Origin: an uncultured Alistipes sp. | Lineage (GTDB): Bacteria > Bacteroidota > Bacteroidia > Bacteroidales > Rikenellaceae | DNA: 13,555 nt | Direction: 5' to 3' | Assembly: GCA_937880705.1 (NCBI GenBank) | Contig: CALGRZ010000135.1 | Coordinates: 1-13,555 of the forward strand | In this document: in pieces, positions 1-8,741 of the stretch | Position numbering within the stretch: the first letter of the stretch is position 1 | How the letters are laid out: the number at the start of each line of letters is the position of its first letter | Notes under the pieces: model-generated | Databases searched by the model: none | What the model was told of the DNA's origin: nothing | Seen by the model: only the letters and a program-made list of their open reading frames with translations | Translations under genes and position numbers: made by a program

Positions 1-672
1 ATGCGAATCTACTACACGCGCATTATGCACGAGATGGAGGCATTGGGCCTGAACTCAATCGGACTGACGGCCATCATCTCGGTATTCATCGGCTCGGCCG
101 TAACGTTGCAGATGGCCATCACGCTTGAGTCACCCTTCATCCCCCAGTATATGATCGGCTACGCCACACGCGAGGTTATGATCCTGGAGTTCTCCTCTAC
201 GGTGGTGGCCCTCATCCTTGCGGGTAAGGTGGGCTCGAACATCGCCTCGGAGATAGGTACCATGCGCATCACCGAGCAGATCGACGCCCTCGAGATCATG
301 GGTGTCAACTCGGCCTCGTACCTTATCCTGCCCAAGATTGTGGCTACGGTGATCTTCTTCCCGCTGCTCACGCTCTTCAGCATCGTCGTGGGCATCGTGG
401 GTGGCTATGCCATCGCCTCGCTCACGGGTATCATGGTGCCGGGCGACTATATCGAGGGTCTGTTCTACTACTTCGAGCCCTTCTCGATCACCTATGCTGT
501 GGTCAAGGGTGCAGTCTTTGCATTTATCATCACCTCGATCTCGGCCTACTGCGGCTACTATGCCAAGGGCAACTCGCTGGAGGTGGGACGTGCCTCGACA
601 CGCGCCGTGGTAGCCAGCTCGATCACCATCATGATTTTTGACCTTATTCTAACACAGATTATGCGCGTATGA
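1..672 (+). CDS. mlaE: MlaE-family ABC transporter permease (5' end probably outside window)
   Basis: Membrane permease of a Mla-type ABC transporter that moves phospholipids between the inner and outer membranes. The visible 223 residues are mostly hydrophobic, with about five membrane segments (roughly 20-40, 65-80, 110-140, 160-185, 200-220). They carry the family's conserved centre: a GKVGSNIASEIGTMR stretch near residues 75-89, then EQIDALEIMGVN, the cytoplasmic coupling region that meets the ATPase. Bacteroidota homologues usually have some 20-25 more residues at the N-terminus, and the window starts exactly at this ATG. I therefore read the ATG as an internal Met and the gene as truncated. 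The stop overlaps the start of mlaF in ATGA, a sign of translational coupling. No MlaD-like MCE gene follows, so the substrate-binding partner must be encoded elsewhere. The family call is firm; the true start cannot be seen. Confidence 0.93.
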   Translation: MRIYYTRIMHEMEALGLNSIGLTAIISVFIGSAVTLQMAITLESPFIPQYMIGYATREVMILEFSSTVVALILAGKVGSNIASEIGTMRITEQIDALEIMGVNSASYLILPKIVATVIFFPLLTLFSIVVGIVGGYAIASLTGIMVPGDYIEGLFYYFEPFSITYAVVKGAVFAFIITSISAYCGYYAKGNSLEVGRASTRAVVASSITIMIFDLILTQIMRV

Positions 673-1424
673 TACGAGCCGACCATATATCAAAGACCTT
701 CGAGGGTCGTACCGTGCTCAACGACATCAGCGTTGAGTTCGACACCGGCAAGACCAACCTTATCATCGGTCGCAGTGGCTCGGGTAAGACCGTGCTGCTG
801 AAGTCGTTGGTGGGACTGCACGATGTCGACAGTGGTAAGATATACTACGACGACACCTGCTATACCGACCTTAACTTCCGCGAGCGCAAGCTCATACGCA
901 AGGATATAGGCATGATCTTTCAGGGCGGTGCTCTTCTCGACTCCTCTACCGTGAGGGAGAATGTGCGTCTGCCGCTCGACCTGTTTACCCGCCTCTCGGA
1001 GGGCGAGAAGCGCGATAGGGTAGACTTCTGTCTGGAGCGTGTGCGCCTCACGGGTGCCGACCACCTCTACCCCTCGGAGTTGAGTGGCGGTATGGTCAAG
1101 CGTGTGGCCATTGCGCGCGCCATAGTGCTCAACCCGCGCTATCTGTTCTGCGACGAGCCCAACTCGGGCCTCGACCCCCAGACGTCGGTGGTCATCGACA
1201 ACCTTATCCACGACATCACCAAGGAGTTCAACATCACCACCATCATCAACACTCACGACATGAACTCGGTGATGGAGATTGGCGAGAAGATTGTCTATAT
1301 CCACGAGGGCAACAAGTGGTGGGAAGGCACGAAAGATGATATATTGCAGGCTGATAACCCCGAGCTCAACGACTTTGTCTTTGCCTCGGCCATGGCCAAG
1401 CGCGCCAAAAGTGTCGCGCGATAG
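669..1424 (+). CDS. mlaF: MlaF-family ABC transporter ATP-binding protein
   Basis: Cytoplasmic ATPase that powers the MlaE permease in phospholipid trafficking across the envelope. All ABC motifs are present in 251 residues. The Walker A is GRSGSGKT at 34-41 and the Q-loop is Q85 in IFQGGALLDSSTV, the form typical of MlaF/TtgA. The signature is LSGGMVKR at 138-145. The Walker B with catalytic Glu is LFCDEP at 159-164, the D-loop is SGLDP at 166-170, and the switch His is H196. LSGGMVKR in place of LSGGQQQR is characteristic of the MCE-associated ATPases. The length is normal. The start is fixed by the 4-base ATGA overlap with mlaE, so the two are co-translated. No clear terminator separates it from gapA, which has its own promoter 40-70 bases downstream. 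Confidence 0.95.
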   Translation: MIRADHISKTFEGRTVLNDISVEFDTGKTNLIIGRSGSGKTVLLKSLVGLHDVDSGKIYYDDTCYTDLNFRERKLIRKDIGMIFQGGALLDSSTVRENVRLPLDLFTRLSEGEKRDRVDFCLERVRLTGADHLYPSELSGGMVKRVAIARAIVLNPRYLFCDEPNSGLDPQTSVVIDNLIHDITKEFNITTIINTHDMNSVMEIGEKIVYIHEGNKWWEGTKDDILQADNPELNDFVFASAMAKRAKSVAR

Positions 1425-1465
1425 CGTAAAAAATGTCGGTGTAGGAGAAATTACAAAGCTAAAAC

Positions 1466-1496
1466 TTGCTAAATCAACCAAAATTGTATAAATTTG
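1466..1496 (+). promoter_or_regulatory. gapA promoter, Bacteroidota type
   Basis: TAAATTTG at 1489-1496 matches the TAnnTTTG -7 element. TTG at 1466-1468 (in CTTG) lies 20 bases upstream, as expected for the -33 element. Transcription would start near 1503, giving a leader of about 58 nt before ATG 1561. The leader is AT-rich and has no Shine-Dalgarno site, as is usual for highly expressed genes in this phylum. Confidence 0.72.
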
Positions 1497-1515
1497 CAAG
1501 AGTAATGTGGATTAG

Positions 1516-2577
<1,062 letters not shown>

Positions 2578-2614
2578 TAAGCGGATAGTGACGCCTCGGC
2601 GTCGCATCAATTAA

Positions 2615-2663
2615 GCCACCAATGGGAGGTACTTATGAGTACTACCCATTGGTGGCTCTCTTT
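2615..2663 (+). terminator. gapA terminator, nested hairpin
   Basis: GCCACCAATGGG (2615-2626) pairs perfectly with CCCATTGGTGGC (2645-2656). Inside the loop, GTACT (2629-2633) pairs with AGTAC (2638-2642). A T-rich TCTCTTTAT follows. It lies 38 bases after the gapA stop. Read on the minus strand it is followed by TTAATT, so it may also stop transcription coming from the convergent esterase gene. Confidence 0.8.
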
Positions 2664-2687
2664 ATATAGGTGTTGCTGCTTGGATGT

Positions 2688-2840
2688 GGGGCAAGGCGAG
2701 TAGGACGGAATAGGAAGAGATAGGAAGAGATAGGGAATTTCGGGATAGCACACTGCCCCCGGGTAAATGTCGGCCGCGCTCCTGCCCATCAAGTCCTATT
2801 TAGTCCTATCAAGTCCTATCGACTGCGCCCCGCGCCCTGC
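2688..2840. repeat. Dispersed inverted-arm repeat, copy 1 (short form)
   Basis: The left arm carries TAGGA units spaced 10 bases apart (2701-2734, for example TAGGAAGAGA). The right arm carries TCCTA units also spaced 10 bases apart (2791-2820, AAGTCCTATC). The arms are imperfect reverse complements, about 13 of 16 bases over the best stretch. Between them is a core of about 55 bases containing TTTCGGGATAGCACAC and GTCG-CCGCGCT, and the right end reads GACTGCGCCCCGCGCC. The same core, arms and right end recur at 4580-4870. It fills the gap between convergent genes, ending about 6 bases from the esterase stop. No coding function is visible. It resembles REP/BIME-like intergenic elements in layout, though I do not recognise it as a named family. 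Confidence 0.85.
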
Positions 2841-2841
2841 C

Positions 2842-4032
<1,191 letters not shown>

Positions 4033-4059
4033 TTAGTGTTATTGTTACCTTATGTAGTA

Positions 4060-4067
4060 CAAAGATA
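4060..4067 (-). promoter_or_regulatory. Esterase -7 promoter element
   Basis: On the minus strand TATCTTTG fits TAnnTTTG, predicting a start near 4053 and a leader of about 27 nt. No clear -33 TTTG lies 19-21 bases upstream, so the call is moderate. It shares a 65-base divergent gap with the yfcE-like gene. Confidence 0.5.
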
Positions 4068-4079
4068 CTATTTTTTTCG

Positions 4080-4087
4080 TACATTTG
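4080..4087 (+). promoter_or_regulatory. Possible -7 element of the yfcE-like gene (near-leaderless)
   Basis: TACATTTG fits TAnnTTTG and ends only 4 bases before ATG 4092. If used, the transcript would start at or next to the start codon. No good -33 element is seen upstream. It may instead be chance in an AT-rich divergent gap. Confidence 0.35.
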
Positions 4088-4091
4088 TCCT

Positions 4092-4580
4092 ATGAAGATA
4101 GGAGTTATATCCGATACACACGGCCTTTTTGACACCGCCCTTGAGGAGTTTCTCGCTCCGTGCGACGAGGTGTGGCATGCGGGCGACTTTGGCACTACGG
4201 ATGTTGCCGACCGCCTTTCGGCCTTTCGTCCTGTGCGGGGTGTCTATGGCAATGCCGATGGTGCTGTGCTGCGCCGTATGTACCACGAGTTCAACTACTT
4301 TAAGGTCGAGGATGTCACGGTGCTCATGACCCATATAGGGGGCTACCCGCGTCACTACTCGCCCAAGGCCCTGCAACATATCCATGGTGCCCGCCCCAAG
4401 CTCTTTATCGCGGGCCACTCCCACATACTGAAGGTTATCTACGACCCTGTCTACGACCTGCTGCATATCAACCCGGGTGCTGCCGGCAGCTATGGCATAC
4501 ACCGTGTGCGCACCGCTGTGAGGTTCGATATCGAGGGGTCGGAGATTAAGAATATGGAGATTGGCGAGTGGCCAAAGTAG
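4092..4580 (+). CDS. YfcE/MJ0936-type metallophosphoesterase
   Basis: Small cytoplasmic calcineurin-like phosphodiesterase of 162 residues, normal for the YfcE group. Those characterised hydrolyse simple phosphodiesters with two bound metals; the physiological substrate is unknown. All metal ligands are visible: Asp8 and His10 (SDTHG), Asp32 (HAGDFG), Asn54 (VYGNAD), His81 (MTHIGG), and His109 and His111 (AGHSH). NPGAAGSYG at 127-135 is the usual C-terminal block. ATG 4092 gives the canonical MKIGVISDTHG start. It is convergent with the nuclease frame. Its TAG stop abuts the left end of repeat copy 2, so the repeat's first G is also the last base of the stop codon. Confidence 0.93.
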   Translation: MKIGVISDTHGLFDTALEEFLAPCDEVWHAGDFGTTDVADRLSAFRPVRGVYGNADGAVLRRMYHEFNYFKVEDVTVLMTHIGGYPRHYSPKALQHIHGARPKLFIAGHSHILKVIYDPVYDLLHINPGAAGSYGIHRVRTAVRFDIEGSEIKNMEIGEWPK

Positions 4581-4870
4581 GGCAAGATAGGAAGAGATAG
4601 GGCGGAATAGGAAGAGATAGGAAGAGATAGGAAGAGATAGGAAGAGATAGGAAGAGATAGGAAGAAATAGGATATTTCGGGATAGCACACCGCCACCCAA
4701 TAAACGTCGCCCGCGCTAATACCCATTTAGTCCTATTAAGTCCTATCAAGTCCTATTGACTGCGCCCCCGCCCCTGGCTAAACGTCGCCCGTGCTTAATC
4801 CCATCAAGTCCTATCCAGTCCTATTTAGTCCTATCGACTGCGCCAAGTCCTATCGACTGCGCCCCGCGCC
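4580..4870. repeat. Dispersed inverted-arm repeat, copy 2 (expanded, partly duplicated)
   Basis: Same element as at 2688-2840. The left arm is a tandem array of the 10-mer GAAGAGATAG. There is one unit at 4591, a variant at 4601, five exact units at 4611-4660, and a variant at 4661. The core (4673-4728) holds TTTCGGGATAGCACAC and GTCGCCCGCGCT. The first right arm of AAGTCCTATC-type units (4727-4760) ends in GACTGCGCC. A second partial core and right arm (about 4776-4845) repeats TAAACGTCGCCCG and CCCATCAAGTCC. A third short piece ends in GACTGCGCCCCGCGCC (4856-4870), identical to the right end of copy 1. Growth by unit slippage and tandem duplication is the simplest reading. No gene is seen in it. 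Confidence 0.87.
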
Positions 4871-4880
4871 ACACACACAT

Positions 4881-4926
4881 AAAAAGAGTGACCTGTGAGC
4901 AAAATCGCTCGCAGGTCACTCTTTTT
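4881..4926. terminator. Bidirectional intrinsic terminator
   Basis: A 20-base stem pairs 4881-4900 (starting AAAAAGAGTGACCTG) with 4907-4926 (ending GTCACTCTTTTT). It has one T/C difference, tolerated as G-U in RNA read on one strand, and a 6-base loop AAAATC. A runs on the left and T runs on the right make it a terminator on both strands. It serves the yfcE-like gene from the left and the nuclease frame from the right, whose stop codon begins at the next base. Confidence 0.92.
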
Positions 4927-5673
4927 CTAAAATTTTTTCAGCTCTGTCCAGCTGCTGTTGCTCTCGGCACTGCTCTCTATGGTGTCGGGCAGGTTTGCGA
5001 AGAAGTTAAACCCTGTCCACTCCTCGATTTGGTCTACCGTGACGGCATTTGCGGTGTAGTCCGTCGAGCTGTAGCTCTTGTTCTCGAACCAGAAGCCCAC
5101 CGTTCTGGCATCTGTTACCGTCGTGCCGTTCATCTTCACGCGCATCACCAGCTTGTAGAAGTAGTTGGGTATGGGCACCACCTTTTGCGAGTCATCCTTT
5201 GCTGTTGTGTAGCTTATTGTGCGGCTCTCGCCCTCTTTGGCGAAGGCCACGCCGGTGACCACATATATCAGCTCGCTCTTGGCCAGTGACTGCACTGCGG
5301 CCTCGAGGTTTACCCACACGCCGCCGTTAAATCCCGTGTAGACCTGTGGCACGGCGTTGGTGACGTAGAATGTCTGTAGCTGCATAGCCTCGATACCGTT
5401 TCGCGAGGCGTTAGGTATGAGGTGACCTCGCGAGTATGTGTCGCTGTCGGTGTAGCTGCGGTTGCAGAGGTTTATCTGCTTCGAGGTATCTATCAGCGGG
5501 TTGTACGACCAGTTGTCGGGGCGTGCTAACGAGCCCATGTGCTTTGCCGCGAGGGGGTATGCGACCCACATTGAGGTGTAGGTGTCGGGGTCGTAGTAGT
5601 GAGTGTAGTTACGTTCGCCGTTTGCCTCGAGTTTATACTCTGCGGCTGCGGGGTATGCACCATCCTCACGCAC
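4927..5673 (-). CDS. NUC1-family DNA/RNA non-specific endonuclease domain, in frame after the lipoprotein's TGA
   Basis: Sugar-non-specific metal-dependent nuclease domain. With the GTG at 5673 as residue 1 (248 residues), YSRGHLIP places the catalytic His at 84; the family norm is DRGH, here Ser for Asp. VTNAVPQ follows at 104-110. FNGGVWVNLE gives the metal-binding Asn116 and Glu124 at the usual spacing of eight. This start is only nominal. The frame stays open upstream to 5769 through a Gly/Ser/Pro/Thr linker and WLELPA, to the TGA that ends the 898-residue lipoprotein, in the same frame. There is no signal peptide, no in-frame ATG before residue 35 and no ribosome site, so independent translation is doubtful. 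Most likely it is the C-terminal catalytic domain of the upstream protein, split by a nonsense change or reached by readthrough. The domain identity is sure; expression is not. Confidence 0.8.
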   Translation of the reverse strand: MREDGAYPAAAEYKLEANGERNYTHYYDPDTYTSMWVAYPLAAKHMGSLARPDNWSYNPLIDTSKQINLCNRSYTDSDTYSRGHLIPNASRNGIEAMQLQTFYVTNAVPQVYTGFNGGVWVNLEAAVQSLAKSELIYVVTGVAFAKEGESRTISYTTAKDDSQKVVPIPNYFYKLVMRVKMNGTTVTDARTVGFWFENKSYSSTDYTANAVTVDQIEEWTGFNFFANLPDTIESSAESNSSWTELKKF

Positions 5674-5726
5674 TGCGGGCAGCTCGAGCCACGGCTCCGA
5701 TGCAGTTGATCCCGTGGTAGGGTCTG

Positions 5727-5758
5727 TGGAGGGGGATGACCCACCATCCCCCGATCCA
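5727..5758 (-). other. Stem-loop just downstream of the lipoprotein TGA
   Basis: On the minus strand GGGGGATG, a GTGGGT loop and CATCCCCC form a perfect 8-bp stem. A further TGGA/TCCA pairing lies outside a 2-base TC bulge. The apical stem begins 17 bases after the TGA (5770-5772), and the loop begins 25 bases after it. No T run follows, so it does not look like an intrinsic terminator. It lies inside the linker coding frame. Confidence 0.7.
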
Positions 5759-5769
5759 CCACCCGAAGA

Positions 5770-8466
5770 TCAGTTAGTGTAGGTTACTGTAATTGAATCA
5801 ACGCGCACCTGTGCATTAGATGCCGTAATTGCGAGTTTTGAAGAATTACCTGTTATGGTAAAGATAATATTGTTACCTGATTGAGATGTTTCAACACTTG
5901 CTCCATCATCTACTGCAAATGTACCATTAATTAGAGCTGTTGCGTAACTACCGCTATTAGCCTTCATGATAACTTCAGTTATATAGTGACCTTCAGTAGC
6001 CGATATTGTGAATATGTTATTTTTATAAATACGCATGGGATCACTGTAGGTGTTATCTACAGAATTTACATACGAAATAACATCATCCATTGCAGTAGCA
6101 GTTGTAGAAGCCTGTAAACCACTATCTTTCGTAATTGTAGTGGTTGTAGCTGCACCAGCCTCAAGGATCTTTACAGGTACATTCCATGTGTTACCACCCT
6201 CTACGCCAAGTACCAGGGTTGAGGTGTCAGCCACAGCTGTGTCAAGAGCTGTTACGGTTACGTTATTGCCATTTGTCGTAACGGTGTACTTCTCGCTGGC
6301 AAGACCCGTGGCGGTGATATTGCCGAGGTAGCTCATAACGGTTGCAGTGATAGTCTGCGATGTCTCGGTAGTGTTGGCCTCAAAGGTGATAGACTCGGGC
6401 TCAACAGCTACGATAGCAGGTGTAAACTCTGCCTCGGTATCAGTGTCGTAGGTAACAACAATCTCTGTGATATATGTTGACTTGGTTGTGCCGGTGAAGA
6501 CAATCTTATTGCTTGAGCCTGTCCATACACCATCTGCGAATGAACCACAATCAGCCTCAAGAACACCAGTGCTGCTGCTTGCAAAGGTAAACTCAATCTT
6601 ACTGATAGTCTTACCCTCGATAGTTAGTGTGTTACCGACATTGATTGTTGTGTTGTTGTAATTGCTATTCCAGTTAGGTGCATAACCTGCGCTGCCCTGG
6701 CCAAATACCAATGCAAGCTCGGTGTCTGCATCAAAGGTCGATGTCGCATTGGCATACCAGTAAGCCTTTGCACCCGTATAGTTGTTGTAACCGGTGGAGG
6801 TAGTGCCGTATGAGGGGCTAACAACCGTCATGTCATAGGTGTAGGTTGTGGTAGTAGCTGAAGGTTTACCCTCCTGTGTAATGGTGATTACAACATTATC
6901 GGCACCCTCGTATGAGAGTGTGATGGTGGCACTTCTCGATGCGGTGCTGGTGTTATCCTTCACGTTGGTTAGGAGTGCACCGTCACCCTCGTACTCGCAT
7001 ATAAGCCACTCATCTGCACCCTCCTCAACAGTGATGGTGATATCATCAACAGTATCACCCTCGTTGAAATTATTTGCAGTGATCTCAAAGTAGAAGTCAT
7101 CACCCGAGGTGTGGCTGAACAGATGTGATGTAGCATCTACGCTGATTGAGGGTTTCTCTTTAACAGGGATGATAAGAAGGTTGGGGTTCTGTACCGATGT
7201 GTAGAATGCAAAGCGAGGACTGCCGCTATTATACTGCAGCTTGCGTGTTGTATCATCTGCAACGATGATATTTGCATACTCGCCACTTGCGACGATATTC
7301 ATGGCCTTGGCGTCAGATGCAAGCTGTGCAGAGTTGCCAGACGTCCATGAGAGGTACTTCTGCTCGCTCTTTGACATGATAGTGTATGTATCATTGCCAT
7401 TATTTGTAATCGTCCAGATATTATCTGTGCTTGTGGTAATGGACTCAACAGGCATCTCACCAGTGTAGGCGGTATAGCCCTGATAAGTGCCTGTGCTGGC
7501 TTTCATCATATTGCGAAGAGTAGAACCATCTTTGGTATACTCTACCATGATAACGTAGTCGCCAGTAGCGATTGAGAATGTCTCCTTTTCAGTGGCATCT
7601 TTCATATCAACCGAGAAGGTGGTAAGGTCGCCCTCGGTGAAGAGCAGTGAACGACCCTCGGGCATTGTTACGGTGTGAGTGTAGGTCTTATCGCCACAAA
7701 CAGCCGAAACGGTAAATGTCTCCTCTGCCACAATCTCGCAAGGCAAGCAGGTAAAGAATACCGCATTATTGGCAGCAATAGCCTCTGCATAGTTGATGGT
7801 AATTTTATCCATAGGGCTGTTGTAACCGTACTCTATAACCTGACCGGTGGTATAGTTAAATGAGCTACGGCCTGCAAGTACCTTACCTGTGGCGGTGAAG
7901 GTTACAGCATCGATAGTATCGGCGGGCAGATTCTTAAATGTCATCTTACCGATGGCCACAAGACGCTTAAATTGCATATTCAGAGGTGTAGCCTCGGCCT
8001 GTGTAGCCTCGATAGGCTTTGCGATCAAAAGGTCAGCCTTGGGGTCAAACGAGGTTGCTGTGGCACTCTGAATAGAAAGGGTATTTGAGCGGATAGTAGT
8101 CTCGTCGGTGTTAATGCTGACATATGCCGAATAGGGGTAGAGGGCATTGTAGGTATGGGTGCCATCTGTTGCCGAGAACGATGCAGTGAATGTGGCAAGG
8201 CCATTATCATCAATTACTGCAGCCGCCGAATCTGCGGGCGTGCTGTTCTCGATAACCTTAATCTGGTCGCCCTCGCTCCAAACAAACGACTTGGTAGCCT
8301 CGTTGATGGCGGTACGCGACTCCTCGGCCTCCGAGGCAACAATCGAAATAGTCACCTTCTCGGGCTCGGTGGGACGCATGGTGATCTCGTCAAGACCACT
8401 CTGGCAAGCGGTGAAGCCCATTGCAGCTGCTGCAACAAGCATCAGGTTCTTCATCATCTTCTTCAT
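5770..8466 (-). CDS. Multidomain surface lipoprotein: fimbrillin-like, BACON and beta-sandwich domains
   Basis: An 898-residue exported lipoprotein. Residues 1-20 are a lipoprotein signal peptide (MKKMMKNLMLV, Ala-rich core) with lipobox FTAC and lipidated Cys21. About 35-288 resembles the Mfa-like/fimbrillin N-terminal domain (ESRTAINE, FVWSEGDQIKV, LYPYSAY). About 296-436 is a possible beta-trefoil (YLSWTSGNSAQL, NLLIIPV). About 438-534 is BACON-like, ending VVITITQEGKP. About 539-674 and 775-897 are two beta-sandwich domains with alike ends (ITEIVVTY and VDSITVTY), flanking an Ig-like stretch at 681-770. ATG 8466 is chosen because it opens the signal peptide; the frame upstream overlaps the 51-codon gene. 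No catalytic site is seen before the stop. The frame continues past the TGA into a nuclease domain, so this may be the adhesive part of a larger cell-surface nuclease. It is more AT-rich than its neighbours. Confidence 0.85.
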   Translation of the reverse strand: MKKMMKNLMLVAAAAMGFTACQSGLDEITMRPTEPEKVTISIVASEAEESRTAINEATKSFVWSEGDQIKVIENSTPADSAAAVIDDNGLATFTASFSATDGTHTYNALYPYSAYVSINTDETTIRSNTLSIQSATATSFDPKADLLIAKPIEATQAEATPLNMQFKRLVAIGKMTFKNLPADTIDAVTFTATGKVLAGRSSFNYTTGQVIEYGYNSPMDKITINYAEAIAANNAVFFTCLPCEIVAEETFTVSAVCGDKTYTHTVTMPEGRSLLFTEGDLTTFSVDMKDATEKETFSIATGDYVIMVEYTKDGSTLRNMMKASTGTYQGYTAYTGEMPVESITTSTDNIWTITNNGNDTYTIMSKSEQKYLSWTSGNSAQLASDAKAMNIVASGEYANIIVADDTTRKLQYNSGSPRFAFYTSVQNPNLLIIPVKEKPSISVDATSHLFSHTSGDDFYFEITANNFNEGDTVDDITITVEEGADEWLICEYEGDGALLTNVKDNTSTASRSATITLSYEGADNVVITITQEGKPSATTTTYTYDMTVVSPSYGTTSTGYNNYTGAKAYWYANATSTFDADTELALVFGQGSAGYAPNWNSNYNNTTINVGNTLTIEGKTISKIEFTFASSSTGVLEADCGSFADGVWTGSSNKIVFTGTTKSTYITEIVVTYDTDTEAEFTPAIVAVEPESITFEANTTETSQTITATVMSYLGNITATGLASEKYTVTTNGNNVTVTALDTAVADTSTLVLGVEGGNTWNVPVKILEAGAATTTTITKDSGLQASTTATAMDDVISYVNSVDNTYSDPMRIYKNNIFTISATEGHYITEVIMKANSGSYATALINGTFAVDDGASVETSQSGNNIIFTITGNSSKLAITASNAQVRVDSITVTYTN

Positions 8467-8479
8467 AGCTTGCAAATCT

Positions 8480-8635
8480 TTAGAAGTCGCCACCATCGTT
8501 GATGTCGTAATCGCCACCGGCCTCACCGGGGTCGCCGTAGCTACCCTCAAAACCGTGCTCAACTGTTGCCGAGATAACCTCAAGCTCGGGGGCAGAGTAG
8601 GCTTCCCCCCCCCACAAAATGTTCGATCTTTTCAT
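8480..8635 (-). CDS. Small 51-residue protein of unknown function upstream of the lipoprotein
   Basis: A short gene opening the transcription unit: ATG 8635 to TAA 8480, 13 bases before the lipoprotein ATG. The product begins MKRSNILWGGEAYSAPELEV and ends in a Gly/Asp/Tyr-rich acidic tail (GSYGDPGEAGGDYDINDGGDF in part). There is no membrane segment or export signal. It has the look of short APELEV-type Bacteroidales proteins found beside surface lipoproteins. I know no function for these and infer none. Support comes from its position right after a strong promoter, the tight spacing, and a plausible composition. Codons 8-10 lie in a run of nine G (8605-8613), so a one-base change there would alter the frame. 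A chance frame is the alternative, but I think this is unlikely. Confidence 0.62.
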   Translation of the reverse strand: MKRSNILWGGEAYSAPELEVISATVEHGFEGSYGDPGEAGGDYDINDGGDF

Positions 8636-8681
8636 TTTTTTAGTTAATTTATTGTTTGTAGTTAATATCTATTTTTGCAAC

Positions 8682-8698
8682 TACCCATATAATGGGTA
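8682..8698. other. 7-base palindrome at the 5' end of the lipoprotein-operon transcript
   Basis: TACCCAT-ATA-ATGGGTA is a perfect inverted repeat. It lies within about 5-20 nt after the predicted start of transcription (near 8703, minus strand). It could be an operator half-site pair or a protective 5' hairpin. Confidence 0.45.
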
Positions 8699-8709
8699 CC
8701 GAAATCGTG

Positions 8710-8741
8710 CAAAATTATGAAATATAGTTTTATTATCCAAA
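8710..8741 (-). promoter_or_regulatory. Promoter of the small-protein/lipoprotein/nuclease unit
   Basis: On the minus strand TTTG (8741-8738), a 20-base spacer and TAATTTTG (8717-8710) match the Bacteroidota -33/-7 consensus exactly. The predicted start is near 8703, giving a leader of about 68 nt to ATG 8635. It sits about 100 bases past the hom terminator, so the unit is independent of the methionine operon. Confidence 0.75.

Noticed and set aside
690..1499. Long minus-strand frame opposite mlaF
   Set aside because: It is a shadow of a well-supported ABC ATPase gene, with no recognisable domain and a composition typical of an antisense frame.
4068..4749. Minus-strand frames with repeating SYLFLSLPI residues
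   Set aside because: They are produced by the 10-base tandem units, which keep all frames open, and they lie over the yfcE-like gene and the intergenic repeat. Similar frames occur over repeat copy 1, but nothing else suggests coding.
8467..8583. Longer N-terminus of the lipoprotein from TTG 8583
   Set aside because: It would bury the lipoprotein signal peptide and overlap the 51-codon gene; ATG 8466 opens a standard signal.
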